A stretch of 64,000 bases of DNA from an uncultured Lachnospira sp. (GCA_946186125.1 CAMHLZ010000001.1:62001-126000), one strand, 5' to 3'. Counted from the stretch's first letter, positions 46,393 to 55,867 are shown. Numbers and translations are program-made. The notes: generated by a model from the letters alone, not told the origin.

Positions 46393-48653
46393 CGTGGCAC
46401 TTCCTCCATTACATAAGCTTCTACAATATCGCCTTCCTGAATATCATTGAATTTTTCGAATACAAGCCCACATTCGTAACCGGATTTTACTTCCTTAACA
46501 TCATCTTTAAACCTCTTAAGTGATGCCAGCGGTCCTTCAAATATCATATCTTTTTCTCTTGTAATTCTGACACTGCATCCTCTTCTGAATTCACCGTCAA
46601 GGATATATGATCCGGCAATATTTCCGACACCTGAAGCCTTAAATATCTGTCTGATTTCCGCATGACCAATAATTTTCTCTTCAAACACCGGGTCAAGAAG
46701 CCCCTTCATGGCAGCTTCTACATCCTCAATAGCCTGATAGATTACTCTGTAAAGTCTGATATCAACGCCTTCTCTGTCAGCAATTTCCTTTGAAGTGTTG
46801 TCAGGTCTTACATTAAAACCTATGATAATCGCATTTGATGCTGAGGCAAGTATAACATCTGATTCATTAATCGCACCAACACCACCGTGAATTATCTTAA
46901 CTACAACTTCATCATTTGAAAGTTTTTCAAGACTCTGTCTTACAGCCTCTACTGAACCCTGTACGTCAGCTTTTACAATGATATTGAGTTCCTTAACATC
47001 TCCGGCCTGAATCTGGTCAAATAAATCATCAAGTGACATTCTTGATTTAGCCCTTGCAGTTTCTAATAATTTTTCTCTGCCTTCATTGATAAATGTATTA
47101 GCAAAACTTCTTGCTTCTTTTTCACTCTCCATGGCCACAAGTATTTCACCTGCATTTGGAACACCATTCAATCCGAGTATCTCTACAGGCATTGACGGTC
47201 CTGCTTCTTTTAATTTACGTCCTTTATCGTCTACCATCGCTCTGACTTTTCCATAGTAAGAACCTATGGCAACCGGTTCTCCGACATTTAATGTACCTTT
47301 CTGTACAAGAACTGTCGCGATGGAACCTCTTCCTTTATCAAGTTTTGCCTCGATAACGACACCTCTGGCTTTTCTCTTCGGATTAGCTTTTAACTCACTC
47401 ACTTCTGCAGTAAGAAGAATCATCTCTAAGAGTGTATCAATTCCTTCTCTTGTATGAGCTGACACAGGTACAAATATTGTATCACCGCCCCAATCTTCCG
47501 GAACAAGTTCATATTCAGATAATTCCTGTTTTACTCTGTCAATATTTGCACTAGGTTTATCAATTTTGTTAATCGCTACAATAATACTGATTCCGGCTGC
47601 TTTTGCATGATTTATAGCCTCGACCGTCTGTGGCATTACTCCGTCATCAGCTGCAACTACAAGGATTGCAATATCTGTTGACTGTGCACCTCTCATTCTC
47701 ATAGCCGTAAACGCTTCATGTCCCGGTGTATCAAGGAATGTTATTTTCTGTCCGTCAACATTTACAACATATGCACCAATATGCTGTGTAATTCCGCCTG
47801 CTTCTTTATCAATTACATTAGTCTCACGAATGGCATCAAGCAAAGATGTCTTACCATGATCAACGTGCCCCATAACACATACTACAGGAGGACGGCCTAC
47901 CATATCCTCTTCTTTATCTTCTTCATCCTTTAATAACTCTTCTATAACGTCAACTTTTTCCTGCATTTCAGCAATAATATCAAACTCAAGTGCAATCTCT
48001 TCTGCTGTATCAAAATCTATTTCCTGATTAATTGTTACCATTCTGCCCTGCATAAATAACTTTTTAACAAGTGCTGAAGGCTGCATCTTCATCTTTTCAG
48101 CCAATTCCTTAATTGTTAAAATCTCAGGAATCAGAATCTGCTTTACCTCTTCCTCTTCTGCAGGCTCTTTCTTTACAGGCTGCTGGAATGCTCCAGGTCT
48201 GTTTGGATTCTTGTTTGGTTTATTAGGCTTTTTACTATTCTGGCTGCCGTTATTCTGGGCATTATTTTGATTTCCTTTATTTTTCTTATTTTTTTTAGCT
48301 GTTTTATTCTGATTATTATCAGCTTTTTCGCTATTCTGCGGATGATATACCTGACTTATATGAGGCTTTTTCTTTTCCTGTCTGTTTTCTCTATCACCCT
48401 GTTCTTTTGGTGACTTCTCGTTCTTTTTCTTATTATCTGCCTTGTTGTTAACCGGATTCTTATCTTCTTTTTTTGATTCAGATGTTTTATCCTGCACAAG
48501 ACCAAATGCTTTCTTTACAATCTCCACTGCTTTTTCATCAATAGAACTCATATGGCTTTTTACTTCTATACCGTTATCAGCCAGAATTTTTTTGATTTCT
48601 TTAGTATCTTTACTGATTTGTTTTGCTAATTCATGAACTCTTATATTTGCCAT
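46389..48653 (-). CDS. infB: Translation initiation factor IF-2
   Basis: The GTPase that places initiator fMet-tRNA on the 30S subunit. Length is 754 residues. An N-terminal IF2 domain is followed by a long Lys/Asn/Gln-rich low-complexity linker (about 60-165), then a second IF2N region. The G domain has [17 protein letters not shown] and NKIDK. The C-terminal domains that bind fMet-tRNA complete it. The linker is unusually Asn/Lys-rich, consistent with AT-rich codon use. Confidence 0.97.
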   Translation of the reverse strand: MANIRVHELAKQISKDTKEIKKILADNGIEVKSHMSSIDEKAVEIVKKAFGLVQDKTSESKKEDKNPVNNKADNKKKNEKSPKEQGDRENRQEKKKPHISQVYHPQNSEKADNNQNKTAKKNKKNKGNQNNAQNNGSQNSKKPNKPNKNPNRPGAFQQPVKKEPAEEEEVKQILIPEILTIKELAEKMKMQPSALVKKLFMQGRMVTINQEIDFDTAEEIALEFDIIAEMQEKVDVIEELLKDEEDKEEDMVGRPPVVCVMGHVDHGKTSLLDAIRETNVIDKEAGGITQHIGAYVVNVDGQKITFLDTPGHEAFTAMRMRGAQSTDIAILVVAADDGVMPQTVEAINHAKAAGISIIVAINKIDKPSANIDRVKQELSEYELVPEDWGGDTIFVPVSAHTREGIDTLLEMILLTAEVSELKANPKRKARGVVIEAKLDKGRGSIATVLVQKGTLNVGEPVAIGSYYGKVRAMVDDKGRKLKEAGPSMPVEILGLNGVPNAGEILVAMESEKEARSFANTFINEGREKLLETARAKSRMSLDDLFDQIQAGDVKELNIIVKADVQGSVEAVRQSLEKLSNDEVVVKIIHGGVGAINESDVILASASNAIIIGFNVRPDNTSKEIADREGVDIRLYRVIYQAIEDVEAAMKGLLDPVFEEKIIGHAEIRQIFKASGVGNIAGSYILDGEFRRGCSVRITREKDMIFEGPLASLKRFKDDVKEVKSGYECGLVFEKFNDIQEGDIVEAYVMEEVPR

Positions 48654-48964
48654 TAGATTACCTCCGATTCTAAGTATTGCTCGATCTTCTTTGCCAGTCC
48701 CGCATCCGTAACCGCAACCGACGCTCTCATCTCCTTGCCGATTGCTTTACCAAGTTCTTCCTTCGTTCCGTATATATAAAATGGTATATGATAAAATGCA
48801 CATTTGTCTCTAAATAACTTTTTTGTATTATCAGATGCATCCAATGCAACCAATACAATGCTGCATTCCAATGCTTTCACAGATTTTTCCACCGCAAACT
48901 CACCACTTTGAATCTTTCCTGCTTTCATCGAAATACTAAGTGTTGATAATACTTTATTGTTCAT
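48653..48964 (-). CDS. L7Ae-family ribosomal/K-turn protein (YlxQ-like)
   Basis: A 103-residue member of the L7Ae/L30e/S12e/Gadd45 family, called YlxQ in Bacillus, which binds kink-turn RNAs. It shows [24 protein letters not shown] and the [12 protein letters not shown] helix. Its role is not well known. It overlaps rnpM by 11 bases and infB by one base. Confidence 0.9.
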   Translation of the reverse strand: MNNKVLSTLSISMKAGKIQSGEFAVEKSVKALECSIVLVALDASDNTKKLFRDKCAFYHIPFYIYGTKEELGKAIGKEMRASVAVTDAGLAKKIEQYLESEVI

Positions 48965-49229
48965 ATTCCGTCATTTCCTCCTTCAATTTATCATATACTT
49001 CGGATGGAACGGCATGTTTCAGTGACCTTTCAAGTCCTCTGGTTTTATATGCTTTTTCCAAACATTCTTTAGATGAACACATATATGCTCCTCTTCCATT
49101 TTTCTTTCCTGTGTTATCAATTAAAATCTCGTTTTCTGAAGTCTTTATAACTCTTACAAGTTCTTTTTTTGTCTTCATTTCTCCACAGCCGACACATTTA
49201 CGAAGAGGCGATTTTTTTATCTTATTCAT
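48954..49229 (-). CDS. rnpM: YlxR-family RNase P modulator
   Basis: A 91-residue protein of the YlxR (DUF448) family, shown in Bacillus to bind and modulate RNase P. The family motif RKCVGCGEMKTKKELVR is at residues 9-25 and GRGAYMCSSKECLEKA at about 47-62. It is coded between nusA and the L7Ae-like gene, its usual site. Confidence 0.93.
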   Translation of the reverse strand: MNKIKKSPLRKCVGCGEMKTKKELVRVIKTSENEILIDNTGKKNGRGAYMCSSKECLEKAYKTRGLERSLKHAVPSEVYDKLKEEMTEYEQ

Positions 49230-50320
49230 TATACTTCTTCATCTTCCTCACTGAAATCAATTTCTTCTGCACCAACTTCATCTAATTCTTTTGCCTGTGA
49301 CTCACTCTTTATATCAATCTTAAATCCTGTAAGTCTTGCCGCAAGTCTTGCGTTCTGTCCTGCTTTTCCTATAGCAAGTGATAACTGATAATCCGGTACA
49401 ACTACCTTTGCCGTTTTTTCCTCATCATCTGCTACTACGGATACAACTTTTGCCGGACTTAATGCATTCTCTATCAGAACAGCCGGATTTTCACTCCAAT
49501 TGATAATATCAATCTTTTCTCCACGAAGCTCGCTGACAATGGCGTTAACTCTGGCACCATTCATTCCGACACATGCTCCTACAGCATCCACATCTTTATT
49601 TTTTGAGTATACTGCAATTTTTGTTCTTGAGCCTGCCTCTCTTGCGATGCTCTTAATCTCAACTGTTCCATCTTTTACTTCTGCTACTTCTGCCTCAAAT
49701 AATCTCTTCACAAGATCAGGATGTGTTCTTGATACTACAATCTTAGGTCCTTTGGGTGTATCTTTCACTTCTACAATATAGAGTTTGATTCTCTCTGTCG
49801 GCGTAAATACTTCTCCTTTTACCTGTTCTTTTTCTGAAAGAACGGCATCTGCCTTTCCGAGATTGATGCTGACATTTTTTCCGTTAATTTTTTGAACAAT
49901 TCCTGTTACGATGTCTTTTTCTTTTCCGTAGTACTGATCATAGATTGCTTTTCTTTCTTCTTCACGTATTTTCTGTAATATAACGTTCTTAGCATTCTGG
50001 GTTGCAATTCTTCCGAATTCTTTTGATTCAACTTTTACGTTAACCACGTCTCCAATTTCATATTTTTTGTCGATTTCCTGTGCATCGTAAACACTAATTT
50101 CTGTTATAGGGTCTTCTACTTCTTCAACAACTGTCTTAGCTGCTATAATCTGATAGTCTCCTGTTTCTCTGTTTACTGTCACAGTAACATTATCTGCTTT
50201 TTCAAAATGATTTTTATATGCTGTAACTAATGAAGTCTCTATAGCTTCAAACATTATCTCTTTGCTTATATCTTTCTCTTTCTCTAACACTTCCAGTGCA
50301 TCTAACAATTCTTTGTTCAT
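49229..50320 (-). CDS. nusA: Transcription termination/antitermination factor NusA
   Basis: An RNA polymerase-bound factor controlling pausing and termination. It has 363 residues: an N-terminal polymerase-binding domain, an S1 domain (GIVQKINGKNVSINLG), and KH1/KH2 domains (GACVGMNGARVNAIVSEL and LAIGKAGQNARLAARLTG). It ends in an acidic tail and lacks the C-terminal acidic repeats of E. coli NusA, which is normal in Firmicutes. Confidence 0.97.
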   Translation of the reverse strand: MNKELLDALEVLEKEKDISKEIMFEAIETSLVTAYKNHFEKADNVTVTVNRETGDYQIIAAKTVVEEVEDPITEISVYDAQEIDKKYEIGDVVNVKVESKEFGRIATQNAKNVILQKIREEERKAIYDQYYGKEKDIVTGIVQKINGKNVSINLGKADAVLSEKEQVKGEVFTPTERIKLYIVEVKDTPKGPKIVVSRTHPDLVKRLFEAEVAEVKDGTVEIKSIAREAGSRTKIAVYSKNKDVDAVGACVGMNGARVNAIVSELRGEKIDIINWSENPAVLIENALSPAKVVSVVADDEEKTAKVVVPDYQLSLAIGKAGQNARLAARLTGFKIDIKSESQAKELDEVGAEEIDFSEEDEEV

Positions 50321-50341
50321 CTCAGTTTATTCCTCCTTAAT

Positions 50342-50809
50342 TTAAAAATCTAATGTAAGACGAATCAATGCTATATCAGTCCTGTTAAAACTCATATCTG
50401 TGTCTTCATCAATCTCTATTGTCACAGTTTCTTTGTCAAACTCTTTTAGTATACCTGTAAACTCTTTCTGCTTATCTACAGCCTTAAACAGTTTGAGTTC
50501 AACTTCGTTTCCTATGTTCCTTGCGAAATCTTTGTCTTTTTTTAACGGTCTTCCAAGTCCCGGAGAACTTACTTCCAATATATAGGCATCTTCTATATAG
50601 TCTTCCTCATCAAGCTTATCGCTTAATGCCCTGCTTATCACTTCACAGTCATCTATATTGATTCCACCAGGTTTATCGATATAAAGGCGAAGATACCAGT
50701 TGCTTCCTTCTTTGACATATTCCACATCTACAAGTTCAAAATTGTTTTCTTCAACTAATGGAAGTGCCAATTCTTCTGTTCTCTTTTCGTATTCTTCTCT
50801 TCTTCCCAA
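50342..50809 (-). CDS. rimP: Ribosome maturation factor RimP
   Basis: Acts in 30S maturation. I set the start at the TTG at 50809, giving 155 residues. AAAGGAGG lies eight bases before it, and the family starts with the helix that begins GRREEYEKRTEEL. An upstream ATG at 50869 in the same frame falls inside the leader hairpin. Family signatures are VDVEYVKEG, RLYIDKPGGI and LEVSSPGLGRPL. It is the first gene of the nusA-infB operon. Confidence 0.93.
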   Translation of the reverse strand: MGRREEYEKRTEELALPLVEENNFELVDVEYVKEGSNWYLRLYIDKPGGINIDDCEVISRALSDKLDEEDYIEDAYILEVSSPGLGRPLKKDKDFARNIGNEVELKLFKAVDKQKEFTGILKEFDKETVTIEIDEDTDMSFNRTDIALIRLTLDF

Positions 50810-50858
50810 AAAAATCGCCTCCTTTAAAAGCTTGGGCTCGTTGTCACACAAAACACAA

Positions 50859-50880
50859 AGAGTGGACATGCGTCCACTCT
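50859..50880 (-). promoter_or_regulatory. Leader hairpin upstream of rimP
   Basis: Perfect 9-bp stem AGAGTGGAC/GTCCACTCT (50859-50867 with 50872-50880) and a 4-nt loop near the 5' end of the rimP leader. On the minus strand it is followed by TTTGTGTTTTG, which resembles a weak terminator, so attenuation of the operon is possible. Confidence 0.65.
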
Positions 50881-50909
50881 CCAGTAACTAGTCTTTATAA
50901 ACTTTTTCC

Positions 50910-50938
50910 ATTTTATCATGTTTTTGCTGTAATTGCAA
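50910..50938 (-). promoter_or_regulatory. Promoter of the rimP-nusA-infB operon
   Basis: TTGCAA (50933-50938) and TAAAAT (50910-50915) on the minus strand with a 17-bp spacer, about 100 bp before the rimP start. Confidence 0.8.
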
Positions 50939-50958
50939 GGTTTTTTTTATATTACTGC

Positions 50959-51090
50959 CTATACGATTTTTCCATCCGACAAATGAATTACTCTCTGACA
51001 GTATTTTGCCACTTTTTCATTGTGAGTTATTATAATTACTGTTTTTCCGGATTTGTTTATCTCTGTAAAAATGTTCATTATATCATTTGC
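50959..51090 (-). pseudogene. Remnant of an ABC transporter ATPase gene (C-terminal end only)
   Basis: The minus-strand frame codes 43 residues that read as the end of a MacB/LolD-type ATPase: MNIFTEINKSGKTVIIITHN, with the switch histidine, then KYCQRVIHLSDGKIV and a stop codon. Walker A, the signature motif and Walker B are gone; a stop codon at 51091-51093 lies directly upstream in frame. The rest of the transporter is not in the window. I read it as the trace of a deletion. Confidence 0.8.
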
Positions 51091-51127
51091 CTATAGCAAA
51101 TCCAAACCAAGCTTCTTTTTTGATAAG

Positions 51128-53035
51128 CTACATATCAGTTTTTTCGCGCATATCATACTCTGTATCCTCTTCTATAAGCTGTAGCATTATGCTTGCAAAT
51201 AAAGGATCAAACTGACTTCCAATACCCTCCCTGATTTCCTTTTTTACAATTTCCTGTGGCATAAAACTTCTGTAACTTCTGTTACTCGTCATCGCATCAT
51301 ATGCGTCAGCAACAGCTATGATTCTTGCCTCTATCGGTATATCACTGCCCGTCAGTCTGTCAGGATAACCCTTTCCGTCATATCTCTCATGATGCCATCT
51401 TGCTCCTACCATCAAATTAGGCATTTCAATAATTTTACGCAATATCTCAGCACCTACAACAGGATGAGTCTTTATTTCTTCAAACTCTTCATTTGTCAAT
51501 CTTCCGGTTTTGTTAATTATTGTATCCGTTACACCTATTTTCCCGACATCATGCAACAGTCCCATCATATATATTTCCTCCTGCTGCGTGTTGGTATAAC
51601 CAGCCTTTTCAGCAATCTGCATAGCATACTTGGCTACCCTTTCTGAATGGCCGTTCGTATATTTATCTTTTGCATCAATCGTCTGGGCAAGCGATTGAAT
51701 AATATGTATTGACAGTGACTCAACTTCTCTTGTTTTATTATCTACCTCTTCTTCAAGATTATTCTGCAAATGAACCAGCTCATCAGTCATAACACTGAAA
51801 AATTTTGATATTCTTTTCGAAATAGGAATAATCTCGCCTGCCATCTCCTGTTTTTCATCTATGCTTTGTAAAATATTCTTTTTTTCACCTTCTCTTAATC
51901 CTACTGCAACTATAGCACTATTAAGAACTCCGCCTTTATTATTATGCCAATAGATTTCATATCCGCCATGACAATTAACCGCTTCATTATTATATCTCTT
52001 ATAATAATCCCACTCATTATGAGCTTCGTCACCAAGATAAAAGATCCTATTAAAACACATTGACATTATTACTGCATCTGCAGCAAATTCTCTCATTCGT
52101 TCGCTTCCGTTTTTCGAGGATTTCAATATCTCTTCCGGCGTGCTATAAGATAATCTTAACTTTTCACCCGGATACACGACTCCCGAAAAATACAATTCTC
52201 CATCTTCACTGTAAATCGGCATAAAGCATATATCCATATCGTTTCTATGCACCATCAACGGAAATTCACAGACATTGAATATAAAATATCTATCCCATTG
52301 AACTCCCAGATATTTATTATAAATATCTACCGCCGGCATATTATCTATCGTTTTAATGGCACCTTCGCCATAAGGCTTTCTATCTGCAATTGTGTACTCA
52401 AATTCTTTCCCGACTGCTTTCCATCCCAGTACATAATCCATTTTTATATCCAATGCGTCACCTGCGTAAATAACCAGTGAAAAGCCACTGTTAATAATAC
52501 GTTTTCCTAAACAAAATCCATTATTTTCAATCTCAGATGATACATTATCCGGTCTTTTGTCTGTAACAGCCATAGCTCCCCAAAATGGAACTTCGCTGTG
52601 TCCTAATGAAGCCATTCTTAAAAAAGCAGTTACGTCAAGCATCGGATTAGCAGGATATACCTCCACACCTTTTATCGAATCATTGCTGCTTAGTATTTTT
52701 TCTATCTTTTTTCCTATTTCAATTTCTTCACCGGGAACGCACTCATACTGTAGGACGATAAAATCTGTTTTTTTCGATGTTATTATATTCATTACTATAT
52801 ATTCTACCGGCAAAACGCCCTCACCGGTTAACTCCGATATTCCGACACATTTGAATAACGGCAGTTCTTCTTTTATGCGTTTTCTTAATTGATGCGCTTT
52901 TTCTCCTGAAATACATGTAGTGAATATATGAATCAATGCATCATGAAAATCTTTAGCTCTGTACTCATCACGAATCACACTGACAGCGTCCATCGCTTCT
53001 TGAAATTTTGCAAATTGATAGTTTTTTTGTTCCAT
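51128..53035 (-). CDS. FIST-domain sensor fused to an HD-GYP phosphodiesterase domain
   Basis: A cytoplasmic signalling protein of 635 residues. The first part (about 30-390) looks like FIST-N/FIST-C sensory domains, which are thought to bind small ligands such as amino acids. A coiled coil at about 415-455 links it to an HD-GYP domain, with HD at 495-496 and HHERYDGKGYP at 548-558. HD-GYP enzymes hydrolyse cyclic di-GMP or related dinucleotides. I chose the ATG at 53035 because GGGAGG precedes it. Single gene with its own promoter. Confidence 0.85.
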   Translation of the reverse strand: MEQKNYQFAKFQEAMDAVSVIRDEYRAKDFHDALIHIFTTCISGEKAHQLRKRIKEELPLFKCVGISELTGEGVLPVEYIVMNIITSKKTDFIVLQYECVPGEEIEIGKKIEKILSSNDSIKGVEVYPANPMLDVTAFLRMASLGHSEVPFWGAMAVTDKRPDNVSSEIENNGFCLGKRIINSGFSLVIYAGDALDIKMDYVLGWKAVGKEFEYTIADRKPYGEGAIKTIDNMPAVDIYNKYLGVQWDRYFIFNVCEFPLMVHRNDMDICFMPIYSEDGELYFSGVVYPGEKLRLSYSTPEEILKSSKNGSERMREFAADAVIMSMCFNRIFYLGDEAHNEWDYYKRYNNEAVNCHGGYEIYWHNNKGGVLNSAIVAVGLREGEKKNILQSIDEKQEMAGEIIPISKRISKFFSVMTDELVHLQNNLEEEVDNKTREVESLSIHIIQSLAQTIDAKDKYTNGHSERVAKYAMQIAEKAGYTNTQQEEIYMMGLLHDVGKIGVTDTIINKTGRLTNEEFEEIKTHPVVGAEILRKIIEMPNLMVGARWHHERYDGKGYPDRLTGSDIPIEARIIAVADAYDAMTSNRSYRSFMPQEIVKKEIREGIGSQFDPLFASIMLQLIEEDTEYDMREKTDM

Positions 53036-53089
53036 ACGCTTTCCTCCCGATTTGAAGTGATGTAACATAAAACAAACTAAACTATTTTT

Positions 53090-53118
53090 ATTTTACCATA
53101 ATGTTTTTTATATTTCAA
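53090..53118 (-). promoter_or_regulatory. Promoter of the FIST/HD-GYP gene
   Basis: TTGAAA (53113-53118) and TAAAAT (53090-53095) on the minus strand, 17 bp apart, about 50 bp before the start codon. Confidence 0.7.
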
Positions 53119-53142
53119 TTATAATACAATCCGTGCTTTACC

Positions 53143-53171
53143 TTGCAATTATCGACTTTAAATGATACAAT
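53143..53171 (+). promoter_or_regulatory. Promoter of the DHH phosphoesterase gene
   Basis: TTGCAA (53143-53148) and TACAAT (53166-53171) on the plus strand with 17 bp between. Transcription would start near 53178, so the ATG at 53162 cannot be the start codon and the one at 53201 is supported. Confidence 0.75.
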
Positions 53172-53200
53172 ATAAAAAAAATATACTTGGGGGCAGAAAT

Positions 53201-54118
53201 ATGAGATTAATTACGAGATCTGATTTCGACGGACTTGCCTGTGCTGTTTTTTTAAAGGAAGCAGGCATTATTGACACTTACAAATTCGCTCATCCAAAGG
53301 ATTTGCAGGATGGACTTATTGAAGTTACAAAGGATGATTGTCTGGCAAACGTTCCTTTTGTTGAGGGTTGTGGTTTATGGTTTGACCATCATTCAAGTGA
53401 GCAGGAACGAAATGCGTACAAAGGTAAATATGTCGGTGAAAGCAAAAGCAGTCCCAGTGCTGCACATGTTGTCTATGATTATTACGGTGGAAAGGAAAGA
53501 TTTCCTCATTTTGACGACCTTTTAGAGGCCGTTGATAAAGTAGATTCGGCAAATCTTACGAAAGAAGAAATTTTAAACCCTACCGGATGGGTGCTGTTAG
53601 GATTTATAATGGATCCAAGAACCGGTTTAGGAAGATTCAGACAGTTTACAATTAGTAATTACCAGCTGATGGAAAAACTGATTGACTGGTGTCGTACGAT
53701 GACTATCGAAGAAATAATGCAACTTCCTGATGTTAAAGAAAGGATTGAGCTATATTTTGAACAGACCGGGAAGTTTGTAGAAATGGTTAAAGCTCATACA
53801 GAAGTTAAGAACAACGTTATTATAAGTGATTTACGTGGACTTGAAACCATATACACTGGTAACAGATTCATGATTTACAGCCTTTATCCTGAAGCAAATA
53901 TTTCCGTATGGATAGTTTCCGGAAGAGCCGGTCAGGGATGCTCATGCGCTGTCGGATACAGTGTTTTGAATAAGACATGCTCTATCGATGTCGGAGCGCT
54001 CATGCTTAAATACGGCGGAGGCGGTCACAAGGTTGTAGGTACATGCCAGTTCAGTAATGAGACTATGTCTGAAAAAGTTCCTGCTCTATTAGATGAGATT
54101 ATTAAAATGAATAGTTAG
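53201..54118 (+). CDS. DHH-family phosphoesterase (exopolyphosphatase-like)
   Basis: A 305-residue DHH phosphoesterase with SDFDGLACAV at the N-terminus, WFDHHSSEQ and a C-terminal DHHA1-like GGGGHKVVGTC. These residues hold two divalent metals. It differs clearly from NrnA in this window (shorter spacing, other flanks), so it is a separate subfamily; the substrate may be an oligonucleotide, pAp or a short phosphate polymer and cannot be chosen from sequence. Start set by the promoter position and the GGGGGC site. Confidence 0.85.
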   Translation: MRLITRSDFDGLACAVFLKEAGIIDTYKFAHPKDLQDGLIEVTKDDCLANVPFVEGCGLWFDHHSSEQERNAYKGKYVGESKSSPSAAHVVYDYYGGKERFPHFDDLLEAVDKVDSANLTKEEILNPTGWVLLGFIMDPRTGLGRFRQFTISNYQLMEKLIDWCRTMTIEEIMQLPDVKERIELYFEQTGKFVEMVKAHTEVKNNVIISDLRGLETIYTGNRFMIYSLYPEANISVWIVSGRAGQGCSCAVGYSVLNKTCSIDVGALMLKYGGGGHKVVGTCQFSNETMSEKVPALLDEIIKMNS

Positions 54119-54132
54119 AATGTTTAAAAAAG

Positions 54133-54171
54133 CTCCCCGTCAGTGGTATTATCACCGGCGGAGAGTTTTTT
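54133..54171. terminator. Bidirectional terminator between the DHH gene and marR
   Basis: A bulged stem CTCCCCG...CGGCGGAG (about 54133-54163) with inner GTG/CAC pairs, followed by six T on the plus strand (54166-54171) and preceded by a run of A that gives six T on the minus strand. Confidence 0.8.
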
Positions 54172-54184
54172 ACAGCTTTAAGAT

Positions 54185-54631
54185 TTACTCCATATTATTT
54201 ATAATGTTGTATAATATTCTATATAATTCTTTCATGTCTTTTTCATCAAGGCATGCACACATCTTTTTCTTCATACTCAAGCCTGCTTCCACTGCCTTCT
54301 GCTTCAATTCTTCACCCTTCTGAGTGATTTGTATCATCTGCACTCTTTCATCCTTGCTGCTTCTCGAAAGTGTAACATACCCCTTGTCTTTGAGTTTTCT
54401 GATTAATGGTGATATGGTTCCCGTATCAAGAAATAACATTTTTCCTAAATCCGTTACCTTTAGATTCTTCTTTTCCCACATTACTATCATCGCTATATAC
54501 TGCGTGTAAGTCAAATCCAGCTTTTCCAGGTAAGGCTTATATTTTCTGATGATTTCCTTTGATACGACATACAATGGAAAACATAACTGGTTATCCAGTT
54601 TCAAAATATCATTATTATTTACATCTTCCAT
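54185..54631 (-). CDS. MarR-family regulator, OhrR-like
   Basis: A 148-residue winged-helix repressor. It resembles OhrR, including NQLCFPLYVVSKEIIRKYKP, with Cys17 at the place of the peroxide-sensing cysteine, LTYTQYIAMIVMWE and a wing with RSSKDERVQ. It ends the operon trxB-trxA-marR and probably represses it through the palindrome at 55852-55867, sensing organic peroxide or thiol stress. It starts one base after trxA. Confidence 0.88.
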   Translation of the reverse strand: MEDVNNNDILKLDNQLCFPLYVVSKEIIRKYKPYLEKLDLTYTQYIAMIVMWEKKNLKVTDLGKMLFLDTGTISPLIRKLKDKGYVTLSRSSKDERVQMIQITQKGEELKQKAVEAGLSMKKKMCACLDEKDMKELYRILYNIINNME

Positions 54632-54632
54632 G

Positions 54633-54938
54633 TTATACCGCCTCTAAAATATCTTCCTTTGAAGTCAGCCCTATAAATACATTCTTCGCTTCTCCGTTTT
54701 TAAAAACCATTATAGTTGGAATGCTCATAACACCATATTTTATCGCTAAATCCCGGTTTTCATCCACATCGATTTTTCCCACTATCAAATCATTGCGACT
54801 GCCTGCAATCTCATCCATTATAGGAGACTGCATTTTACATGGTCCACACCATGTGGCAAAAAAATCTACTATCACCGTTTTCTCTGCTTTTAATACCTCA
54901 TTTTCAAAATTGTCCTGTGTAAACTTTCTTAAATACAT
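54633..54938 (-). CDS. trxA: Thioredoxin
   Basis: A 101-residue thioredoxin with the redox pair WCGPC (Cys31, Cys34) and the cis-proline in SIPTIMVF. Reduces protein disulfides in the cytoplasm. It is coded directly after its likely reductase. Confidence 0.95.
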   Translation of the reverse strand: MYLRKFTQDNFENEVLKAEKTVIVDFFATWCGPCKMQSPIMDEIAGSRNDLIVGKIDVDENRDLAIKYGVMSIPTIMVFKNGEAKNVFIGLTSKEDILEAV

Positions 54939-54954
54939 AACCTTAACATTCCTT

Positions 54955-55821
54955 TCATTTATATTGTATACTCTTTACATATTTCACAGCTGCAAGCCCC
55001 GCTACGGCTCCCTCATATGCTGCTTTATTAACCTGTAAAAATCCGCCTGCGAGATTTCCACATACGTAGATTCCTTTTACATTAGTCTCCATGTTCTCAT
55101 CTGTCTGAATAATGCCATTTTCCATAAGTATTCCCAGCTTCTTCGCAAAATCACCACCGCCAGCCTGTCCAATTGCAACAAATATACCGTCAATAGCTAA
55201 CTCTGAGTTATCTTCAAATATAACCTTCGAGACAATGCCGTCGTCTCCTGCTATCTGTAAGATTTTACTCTTTTTAACTATATAGTCGCTATCTTCTGTC
55301 ATATTCTCACCATTAGTCAGTATTGTAATCTCAGAAGCAACATTCTTAAGATCATTTGCTTCTGAAATGGCATATCTTCCATTTCCAATCACCGCAATCT
55401 TCTTGTTTCTATAAAAGAAGCCGTCGCATATGGCACAGTACGAAATGCCTCTTCCTTCATACTCATCTATTCCTTTAATATCAGGTTTTATTTTTTTATT
55501 CCCTGTTGCAATAACCACTGACTTTGCCTTATACTCATTTGTAAATGTCTTTACAACAAATTCGCCGTCACCTCCTGTTACGTCGGTAACTTCCTCATTT
55601 AAAAGATGAACACCCAGGTTCGTTGCCTGTCCGATTCCGTTATTATATAACTCCTGTCCGTTAATTCCATTCACAAATCCATAATAGTTATCTATCTTGT
55701 GTGCCTTTAACAATTGTGACTCCATTGTGTAAAATACCAGCACATTCATATTCGCCCTTTTTGCATATATCGCTGCAGATATTCCTGCAGGTCCTCCTCC
55801 TATAACAATTAAATCGTACAT
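54955..55821 (-). CDS. trxB: Thioredoxin reductase-like flavoprotein
   Basis: A 288-residue low-molecular-weight flavoprotein with FAD-binding GGGPAG (8-13), the redox pair CAIC (Cys129, Cys132), an NAD(P)-binding GNGRYAISEA segment and the C-terminal FAD motif. GNGRYA departs from the GGGxxA of NADPH enzymes, so NADH or ferredoxin could be the electron donor. It is the first gene of the trxB-trxA-marR operon. Start ATG follows GGAGGTGCGTA. Confidence 0.9.
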   Translation of the reverse strand: MYDLIVIGGGPAGISAAIYAKRANMNVLVFYTMESQLLKAHKIDNYYGFVNGINGQELYNNGIGQATNLGVHLLNEEVTDVTGGDGEFVVKTFTNEYKAKSVVIATGNKKIKPDIKGIDEYEGRGISYCAICDGFFYRNKKIAVIGNGRYAISEANDLKNVASEITILTNGENMTEDSDYIVKKSKILQIAGDDGIVSKVIFEDNSELAIDGIFVAIGQAGGGDFAKKLGILMENGIIQTDENMETNVKGIYVCGNLAGGFLQVNKAAYEGAVAGLAAVKYVKSIQYK

Positions 55822-55851
55822 TACGCACCTCCATTTGTATTGTTTACGTTT

Positions 55852-55867
55852 ATATTGTACGCAATAT
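55852..55867. promoter_or_regulatory. Operator palindrome over the trxB -10 box
   Basis: A 16-bp palindrome with arms ATATTG and CAATAT around TACG. The trxB -10 box lies inside it. The TACAAT-like core resembles OhrR operator half-sites, so binding by the operon's own MarR-type protein is likely. Confidence 0.7.
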
